Shown piece by piece: positions 21,907 through 33,171 of a stretch of 64,000 nt of DNA. The stretch is from positions 15,700,416-15,764,415 of the forward strand of contig NC_073746.1 of assembly GCF_029784135.1 (NCBI RefSeq), given 5' to 3'. Each line of letters begins with the position of its first letter. Positions within the stretch are counted from its first letter, which is position 1. The stretch is from Toxorhynchites rutilus septentrionalis (taxonomy: Eukaryota; Arthropoda; Insecta; Diptera; Culicidae). The notes under the pieces were generated by a model, which worked only from the letters and a program-made list of their open reading frames with translations, had not been told where the DNA came from and did not search any database. A program made the position numbers and the translations under genes.

Positions 21907-23120
21907 TCTCTATCCGCTACTTCTTTGTATCAATAGAAGAAATTCAATTGTTTACTTTCACAGTTCACTATTATTCATCCCGCGACCTAGGAGTTCAGTG
22001 AGATAAATCTCTCAGAACACATTTGAACTAGATCGAGCACTGAATCTTCTATCATTAGAGAAAATCGTGAGCAGATTATTATCAGACGGTTTATTTTCAT
22101 ACACGCCCGCATATGATTGGCATACTAGTTTTCATGCTCTTGTCTGATGAAATGTCCGCAGGTCAAGAGCAATTTGCGGTCGCAATTTACTTTGTTTCTT
22201 CGGTCGACAGAACATAATGGAACCAATCGGTGAACCTACCGCGAGAGAGCAAATAAGATCACATAATCAGGTTACGGTTCTTTCAGCTGTTTTGCGGTCG
22301 GCAGTGGTCGACCAATTATCATTGGGTACGGCGCGATCTTCGCGTGTGAAGCTACATTCCACGAGATGAATTGAATCTAACTAAAAACCGGAGAATCTTA
22401 TCTCTCTAGCGATGATGCTGCAGTCCAGTGTCTCGCCCAGTGCAATCGATGATTGTTGACAGCTGATGGTGAACAGCGGAAGTGGTAGAGATCGAAACTG
22501 GTTAACCATAACATATAGAATCGATCGGATGGGCTGTATTTTTTCTCTTTCAAAAAGCGGACGCTCGAATCTAAACCGGAACGCATTCTCACGCAATTAC
22601 CGTCAGAGGCTCAAGCCGATGGTAAAGAGGACAATGCTGGACGATTTGTATAAATCCCCCAAGATGTCGAAGAAGTTGCCGTAATCTTCGCTCACTTATG
22701 TGTGTACACAAAAGTATGCCACCATGTGTGTGATTGATAACCAAGTTCAAGTTCAAGTTAATCCAGTTTTGCGGTTTTTGCTGGCACAAGGGGCACAAGC
22801 CCTCCGGCTAGGGTTTGCCGTTGCCCCATACAGTCGACACTTGCACTTTGTTTTGATTGCGGTTTGCGGCATCTGATGTAGGCTTTTGGTTGGTCGGCCG
22901 GTCGGTCGCCCAATAAGGAGGCGAAAGAAGGGAACAGTTGAATAGGTGTCGGTAAGTTTTTTTTTCTCACCGTTTCACCGGTTTCACCGGAGTCGGTCCA
23001 AGATGCCCTACGCTTTGTTTTTGTAACAGTTTTGCGCGCACCAAGTGCTCACCGATGATGATTTTACCGCTACAGTGAGCACTAGCGCTCGGTTAGGAGG
23101 ACTAATGCGGTGTGGGAAAT
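21907..23120. other. Unassigned region of moderate GC
   Basis: No recognised gene. A 72-codon plus-strand frame (22466-22684) ends in a basic peptide (MVKRTMLDDLYKSPKMSKKL) and shows no known domain. CG-rich words (cggtcggccggtcggtcgcc near 22890-22910) and E-box-like cagctg sites (22287, 22461) suggest single-copy, possibly regulatory host DNA; this is a guess. Confidence 0.3.
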
Positions 23121-23130
23121 ATTGTACAAC

Positions 23131-24254
23131 CAGGGTTGCCAACTCTAATTTGAAAAAATCAGGAAGAATGAAAATAAAAATCAGGATAAATCATGATAGC
23201 TCATATTGGGTTGTCCGAAAAGAAAAAAATGTCGATTTTTGGGAAAACAAAAACATAATTTTCAATCAAAGCATTCTAATATAATTTTATTTACATAGTT
23301 CTGTTTCTCAATTTTTCGCCATCTTTCACACAGCTCAAATATTCTATCCTCCAAGAACATGTTTGCTTCCTCGTCGAAAACTGCTGCGAGCCATACATGT
23401 GAGAAACAGGTTGCTTGGTAGTAGCTCATAATACAGAATCCATTTCAAATCCCACCAGAAACAGAGTGTATCTTCCTTCGGGCGAAGACCGGATACGTAA
23501 AAGATTTAATAATCATGGAATAAATCCTCGCATAAGCGGAAATGCTAGTGTTTCGTCTAACTTTTTGATCGTTTATATTTTTTCCGAAAAACCTACAGCA
23601 TCACTACAGTCAATTACAGAGAAATCAATATTCAAACTTTCACTGACTTCATCATTCATGCATTGGATGAAGGGTGGAATCTTCACACAGCAAATGAGGA
23701 AAGCATATCAGCAGTGGAAGATTTGTTGAATTTTTTCTAATTTTTTTTTTAATCAGACGAACACATTACATATAATGTTTATATTGACTGTGGATTAAAA
23801 AGTTTTCTCTTACGTAATTTTACACTCGGAAGCGTATTCCTACATTAATAACTCTGGGGATACATCTATATACACACTATCCTCAATAAAGCAACGTTCC
23901 TCAAACTTAATCTCGTTGTAATTTCACAAATCCTTCAGACAATCTGGTTTCATGAAATTTTCTAGCACTGTTTCGGAAGCCACGAAACAATTGAGGGTAG
24001 AGATAAAAAAAAGTTAAGTACAAAGTTTAACTTAATGTAAGATATATACAGGTGCGAACCGGAGAACTATCATAACAGAGAACTTTGGCAAGGAAACCAA
24101 TAAATTTATTACGAATAATGTAAAGAGTACAAAAATCAGGAAAAATCAGGATCAATTCAAGAAAATCAGGATAAATTGAGTGTTCGTCAGGATATCAGGG
24201 AGCGTGCTAAAAAGTCTGGGAAATCCTGAAAAATCAGGAAGGTTGGCATCTCTG
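23131..24254. mobile_element. Non-autonomous hAT-type element, copy A
   Basis: The ends are CAGGGTTGCCAAC (left) and, in reverse complement, CAGAGATGCCAACC (right). Both flanks are tgtacaac (23123-23130 and 24255-24262), a perfect 8-bp duplication as made by hAT transposases. Subterminal regions hold many copies of aaatcagga. The 1.1-kb interior shows no transposase. A second copy lies at 26520-27930. Confidence 0.85.
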
Positions 24255-24262
24255 TGTACAAC

Positions 24263-25300
24263 TGTTTTGTTTATTATACGCGAGTTTTCCTTTTTTTCAC
24301 CATCAGTATGTTGATTGTTTGCATAACAATTGCTTTTTTTTTCTTTTCATGCCCCAGACGGCAGGTGCTTACGTTCGGGAGAGCATACCGGAAGGAACCA
24401 AATCACTGGGGAATGCCGTAGATGCTGTAATTGGATTTTTTTTGCGTCCCTATTGGCGATCAGAAAATAGGTGAGGTTAGTTATCAGTACAATGAAGTTT
24501 TGCAGAGGTTCTCCTTCATGTTGTGTAATTTGTTCTTCGGCTTTTGATATCAACGCTTTCGTCATAAGGGTTTTGTATATATACAAACGACGTTCTTCTA
24601 TCATCCAGGCCACATACCACCAGCCTGACGGTAGTTATGACTTATAACTAGGTTTAATATAATTATAAAGACAAAAATTGTGATGTAGGGCCCTATTCCA
24701 GAAAACGAGACGAGCAATTCCTTCAGTCACTGACGAGACGAGCAAAATATCCCATTTCAGTACACGAGTTTCATTGAAATGTTTTATTTGGTTGACTGGA
24801 GAGACTTCAGTCAGTTTTTCTCGGAATGATCAGTGATGTCAGATGAGAAGACATGAATTGATCAATCGATACTCTTTTCTCAGTGCCAAAATATTAAAAA
24901 AAACATAAAAAAAAGAAATAAGTTTCATATATCTTTTGGTTGCATTCATATTTTTCCTCGAGCATATGGTTTTATCATCAGACGTTTTGTTAATATGGAT
25001 TTATTGGGGGCAATGTTTGTTCACCTGATCAACGATTTATCAAAGAAAAGTTTTAAATCTATATCATTTGATAGCAAATTCGCAAAATGTTGACGTAGTA
25101 AACGTTTGATATTCATAAGGAAACACTTTTGGTGTTTATGCTGTAGTCATAGCCCATAAGCCAGAATATTAAGCGAATGAATTCATGGAACACATTCAGT
25201 GACGTAGTGTACGGGGGGTGAGGGAGGCGGTACGCGCTGGATGTCACTCTCAAAGGGATGACACCCACGACCAGTCTCCCGTATTTCACACAAAACGCTG
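24263..25300. other. Spacer containing an isolated MITE end at 24688
   Basis: gggccctattccagaaaacg at 24688 matches the terminus style of the GGGCCC family, followed by gacgagcaa repeats (gacgagacgagcaattcc, gacgagacgagcaaaatat). No matching right end was found. The rest is AT-rich without gene signals. Confidence 0.35.
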
Positions 25301-25305
25301 CGTAA

Positions 25306-25630
25306 TGGCGGGTTTACATTAGGGAGATCTATAGCTATAGATGGATTTATTCACGTGAAAATAGGTGTAAACGGGTGAGAATAAATATGATACACTTATT
25401 CGAGGTATATATAACTTGAATAAATTCATCATATGTAAACGCTTGTGAATTTCTCACTGGTGAGAAATCACTAAAGTTGGATGCAGTTCTACTTTAGGTG
25501 AATAAATTCACCGAAAATATGAATATATTCATTATAGAAGTTCACGCTAGTGTAAACGGTTGATGCGATTTCTATAAATCTCATCATATTTCTTCACATG
25601 AATATATCCCTAGTCTAAACCTACCCTAAG
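25306..25630. mobile_element. MITE of about 325 bp rich in gtgaataaattca words
   Basis: The left end is gggtttacattagggagatc. The right end in reverse complement is gggtaggtttagactaggga. Internal words such as gtgaataaattca, ggtgtaaacgg and tgtaaacgcttgtgaatt repeat in both orientations. It is non-coding. Target duplication and superfamily are undetermined. Confidence 0.55.
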
Positions 25631-26510
25631 AGATGAACATGTCCATACTTCTATTCGTAGTTTTGTTTTTACACACAAACATGTTTTTTTTCGTACCTGT
25701 GTTCGTATTTGCTGTAGGTTTGGGTATACGATGTTTAATCCCAATGTTTCACATGATGTTCAAACATGGTGTACAGTTTCTCTTGCATTTTTACCCCAAG
25801 CAACGGCAGTGTGTAGAGTAGAAGAAGTGAATTGAACACTACACCACCACCACTCAACAGGTGTGTTGACATGGAAAAAAATGCTCCCCTATCATGATTT
25901 TGAGCAAATAAAAGACACCTTTTTATCTGTACTGAACAAAATAAGCATAAATTGATATCAGAGTTCATCACATTTTATATCAATATTTAGTGCACGCATC
26001 CATTTAAAAAATTTGTATTATGTAACATCCGCTATTATTAGCTACTCGAAAAAGTACTAAAATCGAATAGAGCGTGGCGGAGATGTTTAGTTACCCACAT
26101 CAAAATACCAAGAATATGTGTAAACTTTCCTGTAAACATGGATCTAAAACTAATTTTTGGGTATTTATTTATTAGTTTGGCCAGCATTTGTATGACATCG
26201 CCCCGCTATGCTATGCTATGCGGTTTCCCAGACAACGTGCACGGAGAAAAAAAAACTCACAGAAAGCTTCTTTCTATTCGTTGCAAAATGTGCATGAACT
26301 AATAGCTTCTGAGTTCATACAATTTTTGCAATATGAACTAAATTTCTAGTTAGTTTCTATGAAAAATATTCTGCAAAGAAGTGTTTCAGGAGGAATAATT
26401 TTTTTCCTCCTAATACTGCGAAAACGGGTGGTTTTTGTGAAGGGCAAATCATTAACAATAATATTGAGTTAGAAAAATCTTGGGCAAGTGAATAGAACCC
26501 TGAAGCAGGT
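25631..26510. other. Unassigned AT-rich spacer
   Basis: Nothing recognisable. A short run of ctatg units (ctatgctatgctatg, about 26206-26220) is the only local repeat seen. Confidence 0.3.
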
Positions 26511-26514
26511 GGTT

Positions 26515-26828
26515 ACGTGCAGGGTTCTTCTTCTTCTTCAATGGCACTAACGTTCCTAGAGGAACTTCACCGTCTCAACGTAGTATTACTTGCGTCATTT
26601 TTATTAGTACTTAGTTGAGATTTCTATGCCAAATAACACGCCTTGAATGCATTCTGAGTGGCAAGCTCTAGAATACGCGTGATCACAGTGCAAGTCGGAG
26701 GAAATTTCTTTGACGAAAAATTCCCCCCACCAGAACGGGAATCGAACCCGAACACCCGGCATGTTAGTTATGACGCTAACCACTCGGCCACGGGAGCACA
26801 TTATATACGTGTACATACGTGCAGGGTT
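26515..26828 (-). mobile_element. tRNA-derived SINE with 12-bp target duplication
   Basis: Oriented leftward: the tRNA-like head is at the right (reverse complement gtggccgagtggttagcgtc...ggttcgattcccgttctgg), and the (AAG)n tail is at the left, seen as ttcttcttcttcttc at 26525. Flanks acgtgcagggtt are identical (26515-26526, 26817-26828). Same family as the SINE at 62940-63208. The head's A and B boxes are intact in sequence. Confidence 0.85.
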
Positions 26829-27930
26829 GCCAACTGTTATTTTCAAAAATCAGGGAGAATGAAAATAAAAATCAGGAGAAATGAACATAGAATGTTGTCC
26901 GGAAAGTTCGAACCGATCCTTGGAAACACAAACGCATGATTTTGATAGACAGACATAAATTTACTCAACTTTATGTGCACAGTTTTGTTCCACGATCTTT
27001 CGCCATCTATCGCACAGCTTAAAAATATTATCCTCCCAGAATATGTTTGCTTTCTTATCGAAAATTGTTTTATATATATAAAAAAAAGATATTTTCTATG
27101 CTGTCCATATTGTCGAAGCTCGTGTGCTTGAGAGAATTTCGCAGCGACCTGAACCTGTGATAATCTGAAAGTGCATTATCCGGTTAGCTGGTGGGATAGC
27201 ACATTCTAGCCAGGCTCGAAAATAAATTGTCGTGTTGTTAAAGAGACATGTAGTTTGGCTTTGAGTAGTCACATTGACTAATTCTGGAAGTTCCTTTAGT
27301 TTGTTGGGAGCAGTAGTTGTGGGAATTTATCGACTGTTCGATCAGTAGAAGATAATAATGGAGCTTCGAGCATAATGAATAAAAATTCAGCTTTAAGTTC
27401 AATTTCGAAAGATTATGCTTATGATGATAAGTTTTTGTGCGAATATCAGGAAATGTATAGACAAAGTTCTAAAGTGAGAATTAAGACTATGTGTTTTAAG
27501 TATTTAATAAACAAGTAGTTATTTTCATTGAAAATATAATGATTTGAAACTGCCTTTGGGTGTGCTAATCTGATAGAGTATCTTTCTTTCACGCCAACTT
27601 CAAACTTTAATAAATGTCGACAGTGTATCTTCGATAAAGCGAATCGTTTCGGAATATATAGATAATAAATAAAACAAAATTAAACATTATACAAGTGCGG
27701 ACTTGAGAGATTTTTTATGTAGGCTATTTTGACAATTCAGATTTCTAGCCTGGAAAACTTCGTATATTTGTTACGAATAATTTTCATTCTAGTGAAGTAA
27801 AAAGTACAAAATCAGGAAAAATCAGGATCTTTTCAGAAAAATCAGGTAAAATTGAGTATTTGTCAGGACATCAGGTAACGTGTCAAAAAGTTTGGGAAAT
27901 CCTGAAAAATCAGGAAGGTTCGTATCTCTG
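26520..27930. mobile_element. Non-autonomous hAT-type element, copy B, carrying a SINE
   Basis: Same family as 23131-24254: starts CAGGGTT, ends (reverse complement) CAGAGATACGAACC, with the same aaatcagga subterminal words. The flanks are gttacgtg at 26512-26519 and 27931-27938, a perfect 8-bp duplication. A SINE has inserted 6-7 bases inside the left terminus, so the terminal motif appears twice (26520 and again at 26822). Without the SINE and its extra duplication the element is about 1.1 kb, matching copy A. Confidence 0.85.
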
Positions 27931-27938
27931 GTTACGTG

Positions 27939-28312
27939 TGCAAAGTATCGTCAGTGGCTGGCATAACGTGGGTTAGTAACGTTTTTTCCTTGTGTTCATG
28001 TTTTGTTTAATAGTGTAATGACTTACATACTTACACTTACAACAAGTTTTATGTTTCTATAAGCAGGGAAGGTGGGGAGAATACGAACATGTTAAGAAGA
28101 ACTTCAATTATATCTTTCGAAACTCATGTTTCCCTAAACTTCAATGCAGTTTCTCGAAATTCATTCTCTCGTTTTTCGAATTATTCGGCCAAATGTTTTA
28201 TAAAGAGGTGTTTTCTAACGTTTTTTTACTGAAATTAAAAGCGACCGAAAAGCACTTTTACGATGGTTACCCGCATGGACATATAGTGGATAAAATATGA
28301 ACAGGTTTGTAA
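27939..28312. other. Unassigned spacer
   Basis: AT-rich, no gene or repeat recognised. Confidence 0.3.
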
Positions 28313-28314
28313 TA

Positions 28315-28476
28315 CAGTCAACTCTCCCTAACTCGATATCTAAGGGACCATCGAGTTAGGGAGGTATCGTGTTATGGAGGGAAAAATGCTTGTAAAATCA
28401 ATCGAAGGTGCCATGAAATCCATCGAGTTAGGGAAAATATCGAGCTACAGAACATCGAGTTAGGCAGAGTTGACTG
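28315..28476. mobile_element. Short pogo/Tigger-type MITE, 162 bp
   Basis: The left end is cagtcaactctccctaactc; the right end in reverse complement is cagtcaactctgcctaactc. TA lies at both borders (28313-28314, 28477-28478). The unit atcgagttaggga recurs three or four times inside. These ends are typical of pogo-group elements in many animals. Confidence 0.75.
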
Positions 28477-28709
28477 TATATACGTATGTATAACTCCAAA
28501 CTTCCCTGAAAGTATGGGAACAGGATTGAGAGCTTATGAGAACTAAAGACAAAGTTAGTAATACTTAATAATTTATAATTTCCCGATAATGGTAAGAACG
28601 GACTGCGATAAGCCAAGTAATCCGAATTAGTGCTGCTGGCGCCAAGCGAATAAATTTTTACGAATGGTTCGGACTGAAAAGTGTTAAAACAAGTAACTGA
28701 TAAATTCTA

Positions 28710-29600
28710 CGAGGGTCGTTCAAAAAATAAGTTTCAGTGCCTCAGAAATCGAGGAAAAATAAAGTTAGGACAAAAACCAAGGTGATTTTCGTAATCTAAG
28801 TTTTATTTTCTATTTTTCTACATAATCGCCGTAACGTTCGAGGCATTTTTCATAGCGTGGCACGAGTTTTTCTATTCTGACCGCGAAGTGCGTAGCGTCC
28901 AGCTTTTTGAAGTACAATGTAACTGCGTCAAGAATTTCTGCAGCTCACGATCTGTTCCAAATTGCCTTGTCAAAATCCCCCAAAGGTTCTCATTAAACCC
29001 TAAGTCCGGGCTACGAGCTGGCCAGTCCAAAATTTGAATGTTTTCCTCGGAGAACCATGATAATGATTTCGTGCTGACGTAAATGGCCGCAATATCTTGC
29101 TGGAGAATGAAGCTGTCGTTCATTATGTCTTCGGTAAAGGGTATCAGTATACTGTCTAGCAAATAGGTTTTCGAATTCATTCCGCCGACATCTCAAATTC
29201 CAATCTCGCCTCTACGTGCCTTGGGGTAAGGTTAGGTTTTTTCTCCTTTTTAGTGTAAACCAAAAGTCCAGATCCTCGTAAAATTTAAAATACACAACTT
29301 TTCGATATGGGAGGGTAAGTTCCTGCTTTATTGAGCTTTCCAGTCTCTTCAAGCTGTATAATGCGGTTCCGGTCCTGGTTTGAAATTTTGGGGCTGCCTC
29401 CCATACCATATTTGGGACCTTTCTCGAGACAATATTTTATCACTTATTCTCCTCTGTAGATCCTCTTCCTATCGCCTGGTTGCTTAAGCTATCTTCAACT
29501 CTTCTTAAGTTTCAACTTTAACTTTTCAAGATATCCTTCAACTCTCGGATTATTTTCCGCTCAGTTTCGTCTAAAAACGTTCTTTCCGACATCGAGCTTA
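28710..29600 (-). pseudogene. Tc1/mariner transposase remnant, apparently composite
   Basis: Near the right, a start MSERTFLDETERKIIRELK is followed in broken frames by catalytic-domain pieces: FILQQDIAAIYVSTKSLSW, WPARSPDLGFNENLWGILTR. Leftward, in another frame, comes a mariner-like C-terminus (VTLYFKKLDATHFAVRIEKL, then VPRYEKCLERYGDYVEK). The left border, tacgagggtcgttcaaaaaa, looks like a mariner terminus next to TA; no matching right terminus was found. The catalytic part reads as Tc1-like and the C-terminus as mariner-like, so either an unusual lineage or two joined remnants is present. Many stops and shifts. Confidence 0.6.
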
Positions 29601-29609
29601 ACCCTCCTG

Positions 29610-30657
29610 TACTCGCATGCAAAATCATAACTCGTATACTCGCGCAAGGTGTCACAGACCGAAAGTTGAAATCCCTGAAATATTTCTGTTGCCTACTTTT
29701 TAGGTGTTGTTGGTATTTTTTTCGAAGAAGAGGAAATGACTGAATGAATAAACGCCCAGAAAATATTTTTTCTTCAACTTCTTCAGTTTTAATAGTCGCC
29801 TGATTCAGCCTCCTCAAAACAGTGTAATTTTTGATACTCCAACACAAATGACAAAATTCGTCTTTTTTCGTGCTATTAACTAAAAGTAAGTAACTGAATA
29901 TAATTCATGAAAGAACACAGGACTGTGGAATGACAGAAAAACGTTTTAATCGATTGAGGTTTCGTTGGTGTATCAATTAGAATATACCGTAACTGCATGC
30001 TAGAGACAAACATATTTTATACATTTCATGCAGATGTTTTTTTTTGTATTTTAGATTTTTTGGAAATGCAGAATGTATAGCGACCTAGATAGATAAAGGT
30101 TCTGGAATATCATGTTTGTATATTTCTAATATTCTTTGTCTAGGTGTTCTTGATAAACTTAGAATTAATACCTGTTTTTTGGTGGGGCATAGTAAGATTA
30201 TAAAAAAAAAACATTTCTAGAAACATTCTGCGATTGTTTTCGGCCTATATATTATAAAAGAATTTATCTCCGAAACGTTAAAAAGACTGTAAAAAATAAC
30301 CATATGCCATCGATTAGTATCTCTAGCGCAGTTATAGTTTATAATTGTTCCACAAGTGCGTATATGTGTGACCATTGTATGTAACTTATTCTTTCTACGT
30401 TCATTCCGGTGACAAAAAGGACTAACATTAAAAAAAGATTGGTCCTGTAATAATGTTATGTATTATAGCCAATGAATATTCCACTAAAGTACATGTATTT
30501 CCACGCTACTTATACATTTTATTAAACAATATTCCACAATATATAAAACAGGCACTTGTCCAAAAAATTACAGGCAAACCTGTTTTTGTGCGTATAGGAG
30601 TGGTGAAAATCGTCCGAAATGCTACACCGCCAAACTGACGTTGGCATGAGTGTAAAC
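29610..30657. other. Unassigned AT-rich spacer
   Basis: No reading frame with recognisable content, no paired inverted ends, no RNA gene signal seen. Confidence 0.3.
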
Positions 30658-31028
30658 TAGGGTGTCAATGAATGTATGGGAAAAAATCGACCCAAAAATT
30701 TCAAAAAGTTACCTTATACAAAATGTTCACCACCTCGAAAAAACACCCTATGCAAAATATCGGTCCTGATTCTCGAATACACTTCACGGTGAAAACGAAA
30801 TAAACGGCACGCCATTGAACTACGTTTTACGAGTTAGTGAAGTGTCGAATACAATAATGAGTTTTCAGGTAGAATGAGCACTTTTTAAATAAAAATCATT
30901 AATGAAAATTAACTTCTTCGTATCAAAATGGTGTTCAATGTGAATGAAAAACTTTGTTTTCTTCATATGATATATGGTTATCTCATACAAAAATTTTATC
31001 TGGAGATAATTTGATATTATAATGATAA

Positions 31029-31391
31029 TGATAAGATTAAGATTAGATTTGATTCGCATTTTTAAATAATTTAATCTGTGTAGAATCCAGCTCTTAAACC
31101 GACTGCTGAACGCAGCGTATCTTGAAAACGCACCACTAGTGTTGCGCAATTGGTCAGTTTCTAGACAGTTCCTTTTCCTCGATCTTTAATTTTGCTTTAA
31201 TCGTTAGAGTCATTATTAGCCGGTCACCAGTAGCCATAGTTAGAAAGTACATGTGTTTAGATCGCAATAAAGATTGGATTCTAGATTTTGGACTACGAGA
31301 AATAGTAGCTTACTAAAAGTTTTCGCGTCGTTGTTTGGTGAATATTTAACCCCGAAAGTTTAAGCTCGTGATTCGACTCCCTGATAAAACA
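31029..31391 (+). repeat. 5' LTR of the BEL/Pao element
   Basis: Begins near taagattagatttgattcgc and ends ccctgataaaaca. Contains aataaa at about 31267 as a likely polyadenylation signal. Near-identical to 37327-37706. Confidence 0.85.
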
Positions 31392-31962
31392 TTTGATGCC
31401 GTGACCAGGATCACGGGTGTGTTCCTTGGACCAACTGCGACGTTAACCCTACTTTACCCTTCGGATTGGAGTTCCAGATAGCTTTACATGCTCAAAAAGT
31501 ACCAGGCTTGTTGAAGACAGGCTCCATGTGAGTATCTGTCCAACCTATAATACTTGTATGAGAGGTACTTCCTGGGTCTTCTTTTAACCAATTCAGATTT
31601 CCCACGTGTTCCTGGTGTGGATCTTGTATCCGCGTTCCCGTATTGATACTGTTGCTGCGAATGCTGGTGCATGCTCCAACCGTGGCCGTTGCTGTTTCTA
31701 AGCCAACGAGGCTACATCAACTACTGGTTGATCATCCAATAAATTTATCGCATACTATTTATAACCTATCCAATGGTCATCCAACCCGGTGGTATCCCGA
31801 CGTTCTAACGTTCCTGATTATAATTTATTACAAGGACTATCCCTGGACGGGCACAAGTGAGTGTTAGTCCAAACAATTATCGTCAAGCAAAAGGTGCTTC
31901 CTGGGTCTTACGTTTATTCCAGTTATTCGTGACATAATCAACGCTGATGAATTATCATCACC

Positions 31963-33168
31963 ATGCAGGAGAAGAAAATGAAGTCGAAGGAGCTGAAACG
32001 AAAAAATGTCCTGGATTCAATCCAACGTATCGAAGATTTCTTGACGAACTTCAATGCTGAGCGGGATGCAAATGAAGTAACAATACGTCTAGCTCGACTG
32101 GATACCTTCATGGAAACGTTCGAATCGATTCAAGGAGAATACGAAGCATTTGACGATAGTGCTGCATTTGTGGCGGTTAATGCGAAAGTCAGAGCAAAGG
32201 TTGAAGAACAGTACTTTCGGGTAAAAGGTGGCCTCGTCAGCAAGCGTCCTCTTCTTCCTCTAACTCCAGTGGACTCTACGATCCACCATGGTGTTCCAGC
32301 CATTTCTCATGTTACCAGTGTGAAACTCCCCACCATCGAATTACCCCGGTTTGATGGTGACCTGAATGAATGGTTGACATTCCACGATTCCTTTTCCTCG
32401 TTGATTCACGCGTCCCCAGAAATCTCCTGCATACAAGAATTCCAGTACCTACGGTCCGCCTTGCGAGGCGATGCCCTCAAATTGATTGAGTCTCTAACAA
32501 TTACGGCGAATAATTATGCAGTGGCTTGGGAAGCCCTTCTAAATCGATATTCAAATACCTACTTACTAAAAAAGAAGCATCTACAGTCTCTGATGGTCCA
32601 CTCGAAGGTGTCGGGAAAATCTGCTGTAGGGTTACGTGCTGTTTTGGAAGACTTCCAGCGACATGTGAAAATATTGAATCAGCTTGGAGAACCTACAGCG
32701 CATTGGGGCAGCCTCCTTGTTCAACTACTGTGTTCTCGAGTCGACGATCACACCCTCAAGGAATGGGAAGAATTTTTCTCTGCAAACGAGGAGGCGTCGT
32801 ACGAAAACCTCATCGATTTCCTGACCCGGAAGGTTCGAACTCTGGAGTCACTTCATATTTCGGCTGAGTAGTTCAACTCTTCGTCCCAAGGAAAGCACTA
32901 CCCCTCCGTCCAACCTAAAACCCAAACCCCATCGTCTTCGAAGATAAACTCCTATGCAGCAGTGGAAAGCTACCAACCTAAATGTCTAGCTTGCAACGAT
33001 CATCATCCGTTAGTTAAATGTCCGGCATTTGAAAAGATGCAGCTGAAAAAACGATTGCACTTGGTCAACACGAAACGGATCTGCAGTAATTGCTTCAGAA
33101 GCAATCATTTCGTACGAAACTGTTCGTCAAGCTACTCCTGTAAGCATTGCCAAAAACGGCATCACTAG
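31963..33168 (+). pseudogene. BEL/Pao gag
   Basis: Capsid/nucleocapsid segment. The frame runs 302 codons from 31963: coiled N-terminus (RIEDFLTNFNAERDANEV), then the conserved BEL gag core (LPTIELPRFDGDLNEWLTFH, FQYLRSALRGDALKLIESL, AWEALLNRYSN). A TAG at 32869-32871 interrupts. The same frame resumes with two zinc-knuckle regions (CLACNDHHPLVKC; CSNCFRSNHFVRNC...CKHCQKRHH), then a second TAG at 33166-33168. Confidence 0.85.
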
Positions 33169-33171
33169 TTA

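Noticed and set aside
22466..22684. 72-codon frame ending in a lysine-rich peptide
   Set aside because: No recognisable domain or splice structure; kept only as a remark in the region entry.
26740..26800. Possible tRNA gene (B box and Ser/Leu-like head)
   Set aside because: It is the head of a SINE: identical architecture at 62940, an (AAG)n tail, and perfect target duplications; no complete cloverleaf.
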